Program-made: the position numbers and the translations under genes | Part shown: positions 42,235 through 49,793 of the stretch, one piece after another | Position numbering within the stretch: the stretch's first letter is position 1 | How the letters are laid out: every line of letters starts with the position of its first letter | Notes under the pieces: generated by a model | What the model was told of the DNA's origin: nothing | The model's database searches: none | Seen by the model: only the letters and a program-made list of their open reading frames with translations | DNA from: GCA-003244245 sp050700055 | GTDB lineage: Bacteria > Actinomycetota > Actinomycetes > Mycobacteriales > Pseudonocardiaceae | Assembly: GCA_050700055.1 (NCBI GenBank) | Contig: JBOHGE010000010.1 | Location: 55,865 to 119,864, forward strand | Length of the DNA: 64,000 nucleotides | Direction: 5' to 3'

Positions 42235-43413
42235 GTGACCACCACGGCGCCGCTCGTGCCGGACACCGAGTGGCCGGCTCACGCAATGACGTTGGCCACA
42301 ACCGTGGGAGAGGCCGCCGGTCGTGAGTGGGCTGAGGTGTTCGCCGCGGTCCCCCGGCACGTGTTCATCCCGCGTTTCTTCCGCAGGGACGCCACGGGGG
42401 ATCTGGTCGCGGTCGACGGGGGCGATCCGACGCGACGTGCCGAGTGGCTGGAGGCGGTGTATTCCGACACCGCGTTGACCACGCAGCTGGGCCAGATCGA
42501 TCCCGGCAACACCCTGCGCCCGCTGACCGTGTCGGCCAGCTCCTCAACCAAGCCCACTCTGATGGCCCGGATGCTCACTGACCTGCACGCCCAACCTGGC
42601 CACCGAGTATTGGAGATCGGGACCGGCGCCGGCTACAACGCTGCCCTACTGTGTCACCGCCTCGGCGACCGCAACATCTTCTCCGTCGACATCCATAACG
42701 GACTCATCGACGCCGCCCGGGCCAGAATGGCAAGTCTGGATCATCACCCGCACCTGGCGTGCCGTGATGGAGCCGGCGGCTGGGCCGAGCACGCCCCCTA
42801 CGATCGGATCATCGCCACCTGCGGAATCTCCGAGATCCCCTACCAGTGGGTTGCGCAGACCCGGCCGGGCGGGCTGATCCTCGCCGAAGCACTCGCTGGT
42901 GGTCGCGGCATGCTGGTCCGTCTCACCGTCGCCGACGACGGCACCGCGTCCGGGTATTTCCTGGACTACCCCGGCCTGTTCATGATGCTGCGTCGGGCGT
43001 CCGACCGGATACACCAGCCCGCCGAGCTCCCGCCAGAGCAGCTGCACGGCGCCCGCCACGCCCCCACCCGGCTCGATCCCGCGGTGTTGTCCGATCCGGC
43101 GTTCGCCTTCTTCTGCCAGCTGTTCCTCGGCTCTGGTCGCAGCAGCCACCGCGTCGTGCACAACGCCGCCAAGGCCACCGTGGTCGCCCACGACGGCTCC
43201 TGGGCCGAGACCACCGGTGCCGGCGCGTCGCACGGCTTCCTCGTCAGGTTCGACGGCACCCACAATCCCTGGGAAACCATCGAGACCGCCCACCAGACCT
43301 GGACACAGCTCGGCCGACCCCAGCCCGGTGCGCTCCGGCTCAGCGTCACTGCCCACGAGCAACAGGTGTGGTGCCGGCACTCCGCCGACAACTGGACCCA
43401 CTCCCTGACCTGA
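42235..43413 (+). CDS. Protein-L-isoaspartate O-methyltransferase-like protein
   Basis: About 392 aa from the GTG at 42235 (VTTTAPLVPDTEW), with GAGAGG close upstream; longer starts (ATG 42172) are possible. N-terminal helix pair and AVPRHVFIPRFF, then SAM motif I HRVLEIGTGAGYNAALLC, DRIIATCGISEIP and a C-terminal ~150-residue extension. It is longer than repair PIMTs (~220 aa) and has the layout of the methyltransferases found in actinomycete RiPP systems (ATP-grasp/FxLD type). No precursor gene is seen next to it. It is divergent from the 12-gene operon and convergent with the mdh-tail repeat. Confidence 0.75.
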   Translation: MTTTAPLVPDTEWPAHAMTLATTVGEAAGREWAEVFAAVPRHVFIPRFFRRDATGDLVAVDGGDPTRRAEWLEAVYSDTALTTQLGQIDPGNTLRPLTVSASSSTKPTLMARMLTDLHAQPGHRVLEIGTGAGYNAALLCHRLGDRNIFSVDIHNGLIDAARARMASLDHHPHLACRDGAGGWAEHAPYDRIIATCGISEIPYQWVAQTRPGGLILAEALAGGRGMLVRLTVADDGTASGYFLDYPGLFMMLRRASDRIHQPAELPPEQLHGARHAPTRLDPAVLSDPAFAFFCQLFLGSGRSSHRVVHNAAKATVVAHDGSWAETTGAGASHGFLVRFDGTHNPWETIETAHQTWTQLGRPQPGALRLSVTAHEQQVWCRHSADNWTHSLT

Positions 43414-43430
43414 CGACCATCCGGGCTGGG

Positions 43431-43530
43431 CCGGCCACCCCGTCACAGATCCTGGACGTCGGCCTGCTTGGCCCGGACGGCCTCGGCGGCCTTTCGCAAC
43501 TCGGCGAGCTCGTCACCGGTCAGCTCGGTC
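43431..43530 (-). repeat. mdh 3'-end copy, left member of a direct repeat
   Basis: About 100 bases matching 57360-57459 with 5 differences. It encodes the last ~29 codons of malate dehydrogenase (TGDELAELRKAAEAVRAKQA then DVQDL and stop). Beyond 43530 the similarity ends. It is in the same orientation as the intact mdh. The two copies bracket 13.9 kb. Confidence 0.85.
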
Positions 43531-43642
43531 AAGTCGCACGCGTGGCGTAGAGCGTTCCCAGCCCGACGAGTCGCAGATTTCGCTCTTGCCGTGACTGCGA
43601 CCGCACTGCTGGTGTTCCTTGATCGTTCGGTATACTCTCCCG

Positions 43643-44482
43643 GTGCTAGGCGGCTGGAAATGGGATGAGTCTCTCTTCGCGGGAACAGCTCAGTACTACG
43701 AACAGGGAAGACTGCCCTACGCATCGGGGTTGGCGGACACGATCGCCGGGATGCTGCCGCCTGATGGCGAGAGCCGTCGCCTTCTCGACATCGGCTGCGG
43801 CCCAGGAACGCTGAGCCTGCGGCTGGTCGATGTGTTCACCCACTCGGTTGGCCTCGATCCCGATCCGGAGATGATCGCCGAGGCCCGCAGGCGCGCCTGG
43901 CAGGGCGGCGTGACCACGGCGGAGTTCGTCCAGGCACGCGGCGAGGATCTGCCGATGGATCTCGGGATGTTCGACGTGGCGGCGTTCGGCCAGTCCTTCC
44001 ACTGGATGGATCGCGATCAGGTGGCCGCCACCGTCCGCGACATGCTCCCGTCCGGTGGACTGTTCATGCAGATCAGCGACCTCAAGAACGCTTCACCCCG
44101 GGACCGCTCGGGGTTGGCCGATCCGGCTCCGCCCTACGAGGGGATCCGCGAGCTTGTGCGCAAGCATCTCGGACCGGTTCGTCGGGCCGGCCGTGGGGTC
44201 CTGCTCAACGGCACCCCGGACGACGAGGTGTCGATCCTGGCTCGCAACGGTTTCGACGGGCCGGACCGGATCACCGTTGCAGCGGGAGAGATCCTGCTGC
44301 GGACCCCGGAAGATGTAATCGCCTGGGTCTACTCGCGGTCGGATTCAGCACCCGGTCTCTTCGGTGACGGCGTGGCGGCCTTCAACGCGGAGCTGTGCGC
44401 GCTGCTGACCGAGGCCGCACCTCACGCACGCTTCGCCGAGCACGTACCCGACACTGAACTCGTGGTCTGGCGGCGGCCATGA
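43643..44482 (+). CDS. SAM-dependent methyltransferase (island MT1)
   Basis: 279 aa from the GTG at 43643 (VLGGWKWDESLFAGTAQYY). Class I fold: motif I LLDIGCGPGTLSLRL, GLDPDPEMIAEA (SAM ribose Asp) and FGQSFHWMDRDQV. It shares the FxGTAxYY opening and FHWMDRD motif with MT2 at 51941, so they are paralogues. There is no ribosome site, and TATACT at 43631-43636 lies 6 bases before the GTG, so the mRNA is probably leaderless. First gene of the island operon; acceptor unknown. Confidence 0.85.
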   Translation: MLGGWKWDESLFAGTAQYYEQGRLPYASGLADTIAGMLPPDGESRRLLDIGCGPGTLSLRLVDVFTHSVGLDPDPEMIAEARRRAWQGGVTTAEFVQARGEDLPMDLGMFDVAAFGQSFHWMDRDQVAATVRDMLPSGGLFMQISDLKNASPRDRSGLADPAPPYEGIRELVRKHLGPVRRAGRGVLLNGTPDDEVSILARNGFDGPDRITVAAGEILLRTPEDVIAWVYSRSDSAPGLFGDGVAAFNAELCALLTEAAPHARFAEHVPDTELVVWRRP

Positions 44483-44516
44483 ACCCACAACACGCTCGCG
44501 CGGAGGCGACCAGCCG

Positions 44517-45195
44517 GTGAGGGTCCGGACCGTTGCCGAGATCGCGGAATGCGCCGACGCGGTGGACGCCGGAGAGATCGTCGTCTTGCCCACACGGCGC
44601 TGGTACATGCTCTGTGCCGACACGACCCATGTGGAGGTCTGCCGGCGGATCTTCGAGGGCAAGGGGCGCCCGACCACCAAACCCCTGGCGCTGGTCATGC
44701 CGTCGAACGCCGCGGTGGCGGCGGCACGATTCTCGCTCGCCGCCGAGGCCCGCCGCCTTGTCGAGGGGGCTCTGGCCCGGTGACCTCGCCCTGTTGCTTC
44801 CGTGGCCGCCCCCGGAGGCCGGCCGGGGGCAGTAGTGGCTCGGTACGCCCGCCGCGATGGTCACCCGGGATCCTTGGCTGCTGGGGGAACTGGCCGTGCG
44901 GACCAAAAACCCTCCGGCGGTCGCCGTCGTCAGCCGAAGCGACGCGGAAGACCCCGTCGACCGGCAACCGGCTCTGAGCCCAGCAGACGTCAGACGCTTC
45001 GTAGAGCGGACCGCCACACCGGTGAATACCCTCGTCGACGGCGGCGTCTGCCCGCTGGGTCGCGGCCTCACGGTGGTGGACTGCTCGTCTGCACCGCGAC
45101 TGGTCCGGGAGGGCGCCGTGCACGCGCGGGCGATCAGCGCCGTGTTAGCCGCGGACAGGTCGGCCAGCGAAAATGCTCCGGCGATTACCCCTTGA
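44517..45195 (+). pseudogene. Broken YrdC/Sua5-like gene
   Basis: The first 88 codons (MRVRTVAEIAECADAVDAGE ... VLPTRRWYMLCADTTHVEVC ... GRPTTKPLALVM) are the N-terminal half of a YrdC-type threonylcarbamoyl-AMP-synthase fold. At 44764-44768 a run of five G after GA shifts the frame. The next frame gives the expected LWPGDLALLLP, then meets a TAG at 44833-44835. The rest (ATG 44857, DPWLLGELAVRTKNPPAVAV ... VREGAVHARAISAVL) is the C-terminal half in that second frame. Either a pseudogene or two sequencing errors. A complete YrdC domain binds ATP, bicarbonate and threonine. Confidence 0.6.
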
Positions 45196-45220
45196 CAGTC
45201 GAACGGTCAGGCTGTTTTCT
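45192..45220 (+). promoter_or_regulatory. Possible promoter before the SDR gene
   Basis: A perfect TTGACA at 45192-45197 is followed at 17 bases by a T-rich but weak -10 (TTTTCT, 45215-45220). It lies in the 220-base gap between the broken YrdC gene and the SDR gene, the only sizeable gap in the island operon. The region is noticeably AT-rich. Confidence 0.3.
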
Positions 45221-45415
45221 TGAATTAGCCGGTTCTCGACGGCACAGCTGACAGATTCGGTCGATGAACTTTTTGCAATTATCAAGTCCGGCTGTTTCCG
45301 TCGCGGATACCTCAGCGGCGGCCACCTCATCGTCGAGAGTGATGTCGTTGGAGATTCCATGGGAGCTGTCGCATTTCTTCCGGTTTCTTCCTGGACGGGT
45401 AAGGTGAGGCGACAC

Positions 45416-46357
45416 ATGCGTACGCCGGACATGTCCCGTCCCCTGGATCTGACAGGCCGGGTCATCCTCGTGACCGGTGGCGCCGGCGACATTGGCTCGG
45501 CCGTTGCCGCGCAAGCCGCCCGGCTCGGGGCCACGGTGGTCATCATCGACAACGGGACGAGCGTTACCGGAGTCGGCGACGATCCTGAGGCCGTCACCCA
45601 GGTAGCCAAGCGGCTTGCGGCCAAGCATGGCTCGGTGGTCGGCCACCACTATGACGTCACCGACGCCGACCAGGTCGAGTCGATGTTCGAGAACCTGTTC
45701 GCTGAGCATGGGAACATCGACGCCGTGGTCGCGGCCGCCGGCACCCTACGGGTACGGCCGATCTGGGAGACATCGCTGGACGACTGGCGGAACGTGCTCG
45801 ACTCCCACGCCACGCACACGTATCTGGTGGCGGCTGCGGTGTGCCGTCGGTGGCGGGCCAACAACGCGCACCGGTCCGGCTCGTCCTGCGCTCTGGTCAA
45901 CTTCACGGCGGCGACCGGCTTGGTCGGCCGGCCGGACTTGGGGGTGACCCACGCCGCTGCCAAAGGCGCCGTCGCCGGCATGACGCTGGAACTCGCGCAC
46001 GAGATGTATCCCTACGGCGTCAGCGTGAACGCGGTGGCCGCTGCGAACGTCCGCGGTCGGATGGCCGACCACGTCGGCGCTCAGGTGTCCGATGAGAACG
46101 ACACGTTCGACACGAGTTCCCCCGACCACGCGGGAATCCTGGCGACCTATCTGGCGAGCGGCGACGCGGCATTCATCACCGGGCAGGTGTTCCGGGTGGT
46201 GGGTGGACTGATCGGCCGTTACACTCGCTGGGAGCTGACGGAATCGCTCGAAAAGGAGGGATTCTGGACGATCGACGATGTCCGCCTCGGCGTGCGCCGG
46301 TTGTTCGGCACCTATCCGGAGTACAAGGCGCTCCAGGGCCGGCACCGCGAATTCTGA
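45416..46357 (+). CDS. Short-chain dehydrogenase/reductase-family protein
   Basis: 313 aa from the ATG at 45416 with AAGGTGAGG upstream. Rossmann motif VTGGAGDIGSAVA and NAAG-equivalent VVAAAGTL. In the active-site strand the usual Y-x-x-x-K reads H-A-A-A-K (THAAAKGA; His179, Lys183), so the catalytic Tyr is replaced by His. A ~60-residue C-terminal extension (from FRVVGGLIGRYTRWEL) is longer than normal. It may bind NAD(P) with altered chemistry. Second intact gene of the island operon; substrate unknown. Confidence 0.83.
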   Translation: MRTPDMSRPLDLTGRVILVTGGAGDIGSAVAAQAARLGATVVIIDNGTSVTGVGDDPEAVTQVAKRLAAKHGSVVGHHYDVTDADQVESMFENLFAEHGNIDAVVAAAGTLRVRPIWETSLDDWRNVLDSHATHTYLVAAAVCRRWRANNAHRSGSSCALVNFTAATGLVGRPDLGVTHAAAKGAVAGMTLELAHEMYPYGVSVNAVAAANVRGRMADHVGAQVSDENDTFDTSSPDHAGILATYLASGDAAFITGQVFRVVGGLIGRYTRWELTESLEKEGFWTIDDVRLGVRRLFGTYPEYKALQGRHREF

Positions 46358-46396
46358 ACTGTTCTCCCGGCCGAGCCGCACACGGAGGTGTCCCGT

Positions 46397-48037
46397 TTGG
46401 TTGAACGCAGAAACAGTCTGGTGGGTCACAAATCCGTCCTGGTCCTATGCGGCGAGGGACCATACTTCAGGAACAGCTCGTATTACGACGGCACGATGTT
46501 CGATCTGCACGGAATCCGTCCGCTCGCGCCGGAGTTCCCCGGACATCCGCTTAGCGGTCTGCGCCTGACCGACCTGACCTACTCGGACGGCTCGCAGCAG
46601 CGTCCGCTGCTGCGAGCCAAGCGCGGTGCCGCGCCACACCTGACCTCCTATACCTTGGAGTCAATCCTGATGGCGGCCGAGCGGCCCTTCGAGCTGTTCG
46701 ATCTGCAGGAGGTCTGGGACCTCAGCAGTGAACCGGCCGACCGGCACCCCCTCGTCTTCCTGTCCACCACGTTCATCTGTGACAAGCAGACGCTGCGTCG
46801 CGCCCTGAGCTGGATCCGGGAACGGTGCGACGACAGCCTTGTCGTACTCGGCGGCCAGTACAGCAACCTTAAGTACGACTGGATCCTGCGCAACCATCCG
46901 GACGTTGACATCATTGTCCGTGGCGATGGCGAGCACGCCATCCCCTTGCTGCTGGACGCCCTCGATCGAGGTGCCAGCCTTGACCACGTTCCGAACCTGG
47001 TGATCCGGACAGGACCCGAGAGCTACCGGCTGACCACGTTCCGATACATCGATCTGGAGGAACACCCGTCCCCGGGGTTCGGGACCGGGCACCGTCCGGT
47101 GGTGCCCTACGAGTCGATGCGCGGCTGCCCCTTCTCGTGCAAGTTCTGCTCGTTCCCGTTCGCCTCGCCGGAGTGGCGCTACAAATCGGCAGACAAGATC
47201 GCCGCAGACTGGGCACGCTACCGCGATGTCAACGAGGCACGCCATATCCGCGCGATGGACTCCACGTTCACCGTCCCGCCACGCAGGATGCGAGCGCTGA
47301 TAAACCTACTGCCGTCGGTGGACGTCACCTGGGAGGCATACACCCGGGCCAACGTCATCACCGGCCGGGAGACGGTCGATCGCCTGGCCGAGGCGCACTG
47401 CGCGACCCTGTCCATCGGATTCGAGTCGATGAGCCCCAAGTCCTTGGAGCTGATGCACAAGCAGGTCCGGGCCGAGCACAACCGCCGGGCGCACGACGCG
47501 CTGTCCGGCGGCCCGATCAAGTACCGGACGTCGTTCATGGTCGGCTACCCAGGAGAGGCCCCGGAGGACTACGAACTCACCCACCAGTACCTGCTGGGCG
47601 AGTACACCGGCCACTTCATGCTGTCGGTGTTCTCGATGACGGACGAGACGATGCCCGTCTGGAAGGATGCCGAGCCACTCCAGATCAAGATCGAGGACTT
47701 CGAGGACCCGGACGCCGCCTGGACCCATATCGGCATGGACGATGTCACTGCCAAGCGCCTGCGCCGGCGGACACTCGACGAGGCGCGGCACCGCAGCGAC
47801 CGGGCCGTGCTCCTGCTCTGGCAGACGGACTACCACACTCCGCTAATACCGGATCTGTCCGTACAGAAGAACCTCTGGGCCGAGAAGCTCGTGGAGAGAC
47901 TGGGCATGCTGCCGGTCGACGTCCCCGAAGCACGCAAGCGGGTGGCTGCGGCGGCCGGCCTGCTCGGTTCGCTGGAGTCCCTCGGAGTGCGCGTGACCGA
48001 CCCGATGTCCGCCGACAGCCAAGGTGGGGTGCCGTGA
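46397..48037 (+). CDS. B12-binding-domain radical SAM enzyme
   Basis: 546 aa from the TTG at 46397, chosen because GGAGG at 46384-46388 is 8 bases upstream; the GTG at 46388 overlaps that GGAGG. An N-terminal cobalamin-binding-like domain (about residues 60-200; LVVLGGQYSN, VDIIVRGDGEHAIPLLLDAL) precedes a radical SAM core with C-x3-C-x2-C in RGCPFSCKFCSFP (C244, C248, C251). SIGFESMSPKSLELMHKQ and SFMVGYPGEAPEDY are typical of the class. Family members methylate unactivated carbons or do ring rearrangements. Followed by an overlapping GGDEF-like gene. Confidence 0.92.
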   Translation: MVERRNSLVGHKSVLVLCGEGPYFRNSSYYDGTMFDLHGIRPLAPEFPGHPLSGLRLTDLTYSDGSQQRPLLRAKRGAAPHLTSYTLESILMAAERPFELFDLQEVWDLSSEPADRHPLVFLSTTFICDKQTLRRALSWIRERCDDSLVVLGGQYSNLKYDWILRNHPDVDIIVRGDGEHAIPLLLDALDRGASLDHVPNLVIRTGPESYRLTTFRYIDLEEHPSPGFGTGHRPVVPYESMRGCPFSCKFCSFPFASPEWRYKSADKIAADWARYRDVNEARHIRAMDSTFTVPPRRMRALINLLPSVDVTWEAYTRANVITGRETVDRLAEAHCATLSIGFESMSPKSLELMHKQVRAEHNRRAHDALSGGPIKYRTSFMVGYPGEAPEDYELTHQYLLGEYTGHFMLSVFSMTDETMPVWKDAEPLQIKIEDFEDPDAAWTHIGMDDVTAKRLRRRTLDEARHRSDRAVLLLWQTDYHTPLIPDLSVQKNLWAEKLVERLGMLPVDVPEARKRVAAAAGLLGSLESLGVRVTDPMSADSQGGVP

Positions 48038-48711
48038 CGAATCGCCTATACCAGCTCAGCTATCTCCGCCTCGGGGACGTTCCCACCGACATCGACGAGG
48101 GCATTCTGTACTGCGATCCGCTGACCTCGCTGGTCGCCTACCCGTCCTTCGAGCAGTGCATGATCAAAGCGCTCCCGCGGTTCGCCGGCGACGGCCTACA
48201 CATGGCGATCGGCGACGTGGACGGGCTGCGTGAGTACGTGTCCGAGCGGAATTCCACCGATCCGGCCAGTTTCGGGCACCTGGCCGGCAACGCCTGTATG
48301 CAGACCATCGGCAGGCTGACGAACGGCTGGGCGACGGCCGAGCTGAGCGACATCGCGTTCAAGGTATGCGGGACGTTCGGCGGGGACGAGGTGATCGTCG
48401 GAGCTTCCGGGCTCAGCCACGAACTGTTCACCGACAAGATCCACGAACTGTGCCGGACGATCAAGGTCTCGTCCCCGCGACCGTGCAGCTTCGCCCTCGC
48501 CACGCTGGAGGACCGCACCGTGACCCGGGACGGTGCCGCCGACGCCTACCGCCACTTCGTGTCCATGGTCGACGCGCAGTTGTTCCAGGAGAAGGAGCAG
48601 GCCCGGCGCGACGGCGACCGTCTCGACGGGGCTGTGACCGACCTGGGCATCGTGAACCTGCTTGACCAGGAACGAGCCGGACACCTGGCGCGGATGGGAG
48701 ACAGACGGTGA
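48034..48711 (+). CDS. Stand-alone GGDEF-like (nucleotidyl cyclase palm) protein
   Basis: 225 aa, GTG start overlapping the preceding stop. The centre carries the GGDEF-fold signature: first metal strand LHMAIGDVDGLREYV (D61, D63), helix FGHLAGNACMQTIGRL (normally Y-G-H-x-x-G-D), and the hairpin CGTFGGDEVIV (GGDEV, 116-120). Metal-binding acids are present, so NTP chemistry is possible. The usual sensor domain, coiled coil and inhibitory RxxD site are not seen. Its position between two radical SAM genes, with 4-base overlaps on both sides, suggests a biosynthetic rather than signalling role. Confidence 0.75.
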   Translation: MTNRLYQLSYLRLGDVPTDIDEGILYCDPLTSLVAYPSFEQCMIKALPRFAGDGLHMAIGDVDGLREYVSERNSTDPASFGHLAGNACMQTIGRLTNGWATAELSDIAFKVCGTFGGDEVIVGASGLSHELFTDKIHELCRTIKVSSPRPCSFALATLEDRTVTRDGAADAYRHFVSMVDAQLFQEKEQARRDGDRLDGAVTDLGIVNLLDQERAGHLARMGDRR

Positions 48712-49793
48712 AGAACACCACGACGAGCCTGGACGTCGAGCAGTTGCAGGCGCTCTCGGAGCAGTATGACGTGCCATATTTGGACGTGGCTCTGATCGCC
48801 GCCAACTCCGAGGGCGCCCGGCCGCTGCGGGACTACCCGAGGGCCCGGATGCAGTTGCGACCGGCCGGCTCGGAGGACGAGGTTTGGCAGATCATCCTCC
48901 CGTTCGACAACGAGCACTCCCCGTTCGAGGTCGTCGATGATGCGCTGCTACTCGCGAACGTGGCTGTTGCCGACGTCGTCGCACTGGAGAATGACGACGT
49001 CGTGCTGACCTACCTGCGCGCGGGTGGCCGGTCGATCACCCTGAACACGCACTCGCGGTCACGGTGCACGGGCTGCATGTTCTGTCCCAACGTGATCGAG
49101 GACGCCGCCGACGAGACCCTGACGACCACGAACCAGCTCGCTCAGGTGCTGGAGTGGCTGATGACCGACAACGGCTGGCCGGATCTTCGGCACGCCGAAG
49201 TGATCACCGTCTGCACCGGCTGCTTCCACTACCCCGAGATGGCGATTGGCCACATGGCCGCACTACGGACGGCGGCAGAACGCTACGGGTTCATCGGGCG
49301 GTTGCACCTGCTGTCTTCGGTACTACGCGAGCGCGCTGATCTGCAGCGGCTCCAGGAGACCTGCGGTCCGTTCCACCTGACCCTGACGATGGAATGCTTC
49401 GAGCGGCGGTCGTTGCTGCTCAAGGACACGAAGGCGTCGCTCACCCTGGAACGGGCCGGCGAGATCATGGAGTGCTGCCGGGACTTGGGCATCCTCGTCG
49501 ATTTCACCTTCGTCGCCGGGCTCGACTCCTACGAGCGGGCAGTGAACGGGATCGCCCACCTGGCGCCGCGGGTCAGCACGTTCCCCAGGATCCAGGTATT
49601 CCAGGCGCACAACGACTACATGCGGCGTGCCCGGCACCCCCAGGCAGAGAATCTGAGCTACTACCTCGACCTCCGGGCCGCACTGGAGACGGTATTCGCA
49701 CCGACTGGGCTGGTCCCCAGATCGTGGGAGAACTACCGCCCACTCTGGTACTCCAGGTATGCGGGCGCTCTCCTGCCCGGACCGCGGGTATGA
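48708..49793 (+). CDS. Radical SAM protein with CX2CX2C motif
   Basis: 361 aa, GTG start overlapping the previous gene. The cluster motif is HSRSRCTGCMFCPN: cysteines 120, 123 and 126, i.e. C-x2-C-x2-C rather than C-x3-C-x2-C. It is preceded by a ~110-residue N-terminal domain with no known fold. The remainder follows a radical SAM barrel (EVITVCTGCFHYPEMAIGHM, FHLTLTMECFERRSLL, ILVDFTFVAGLDSYERAV). Presumably generates a 5'-deoxyadenosyl radical; substrate unknown. Followed by the enolase-superfamily gene with overlap. Confidence 0.85.
   Translation: MKNTTTSLDVEQLQALSEQYDVPYLDVALIAANSEGARPLRDYPRARMQLRPAGSEDEVWQIILPFDNEHSPFEVVDDALLLANVAVADVVALENDDVVLTYLRAGGRSITLNTHSRSRCTGCMFCPNVIEDAADETLTTTNQLAQVLEWLMTDNGWPDLRHAEVITVCTGCFHYPEMAIGHMAALRTAAERYGFIGRLHLLSSVLRERADLQRLQETCGPFHLTLTMECFERRSLLLKDTKASLTLERAGEIMECCRDLGILVDFTFVAGLDSYERAVNGIAHLAPRVSTFPRIQVFQAHNDYMRRARHPQAENLSYYLDLRAALETVFAPTGLVPRSWENYRPLWYSRYAGALLPGPRV

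Noticed and set aside
40391..42301. Longer form of the adenylate ligase starting at 42301
   Set aside because: The extra 122 residues are Arg/Pro/Ser-rich, overlap the divergent methyltransferase start and lack a ribosome site. GTG 41935 has GGAAGG and a promoter directly upstream.
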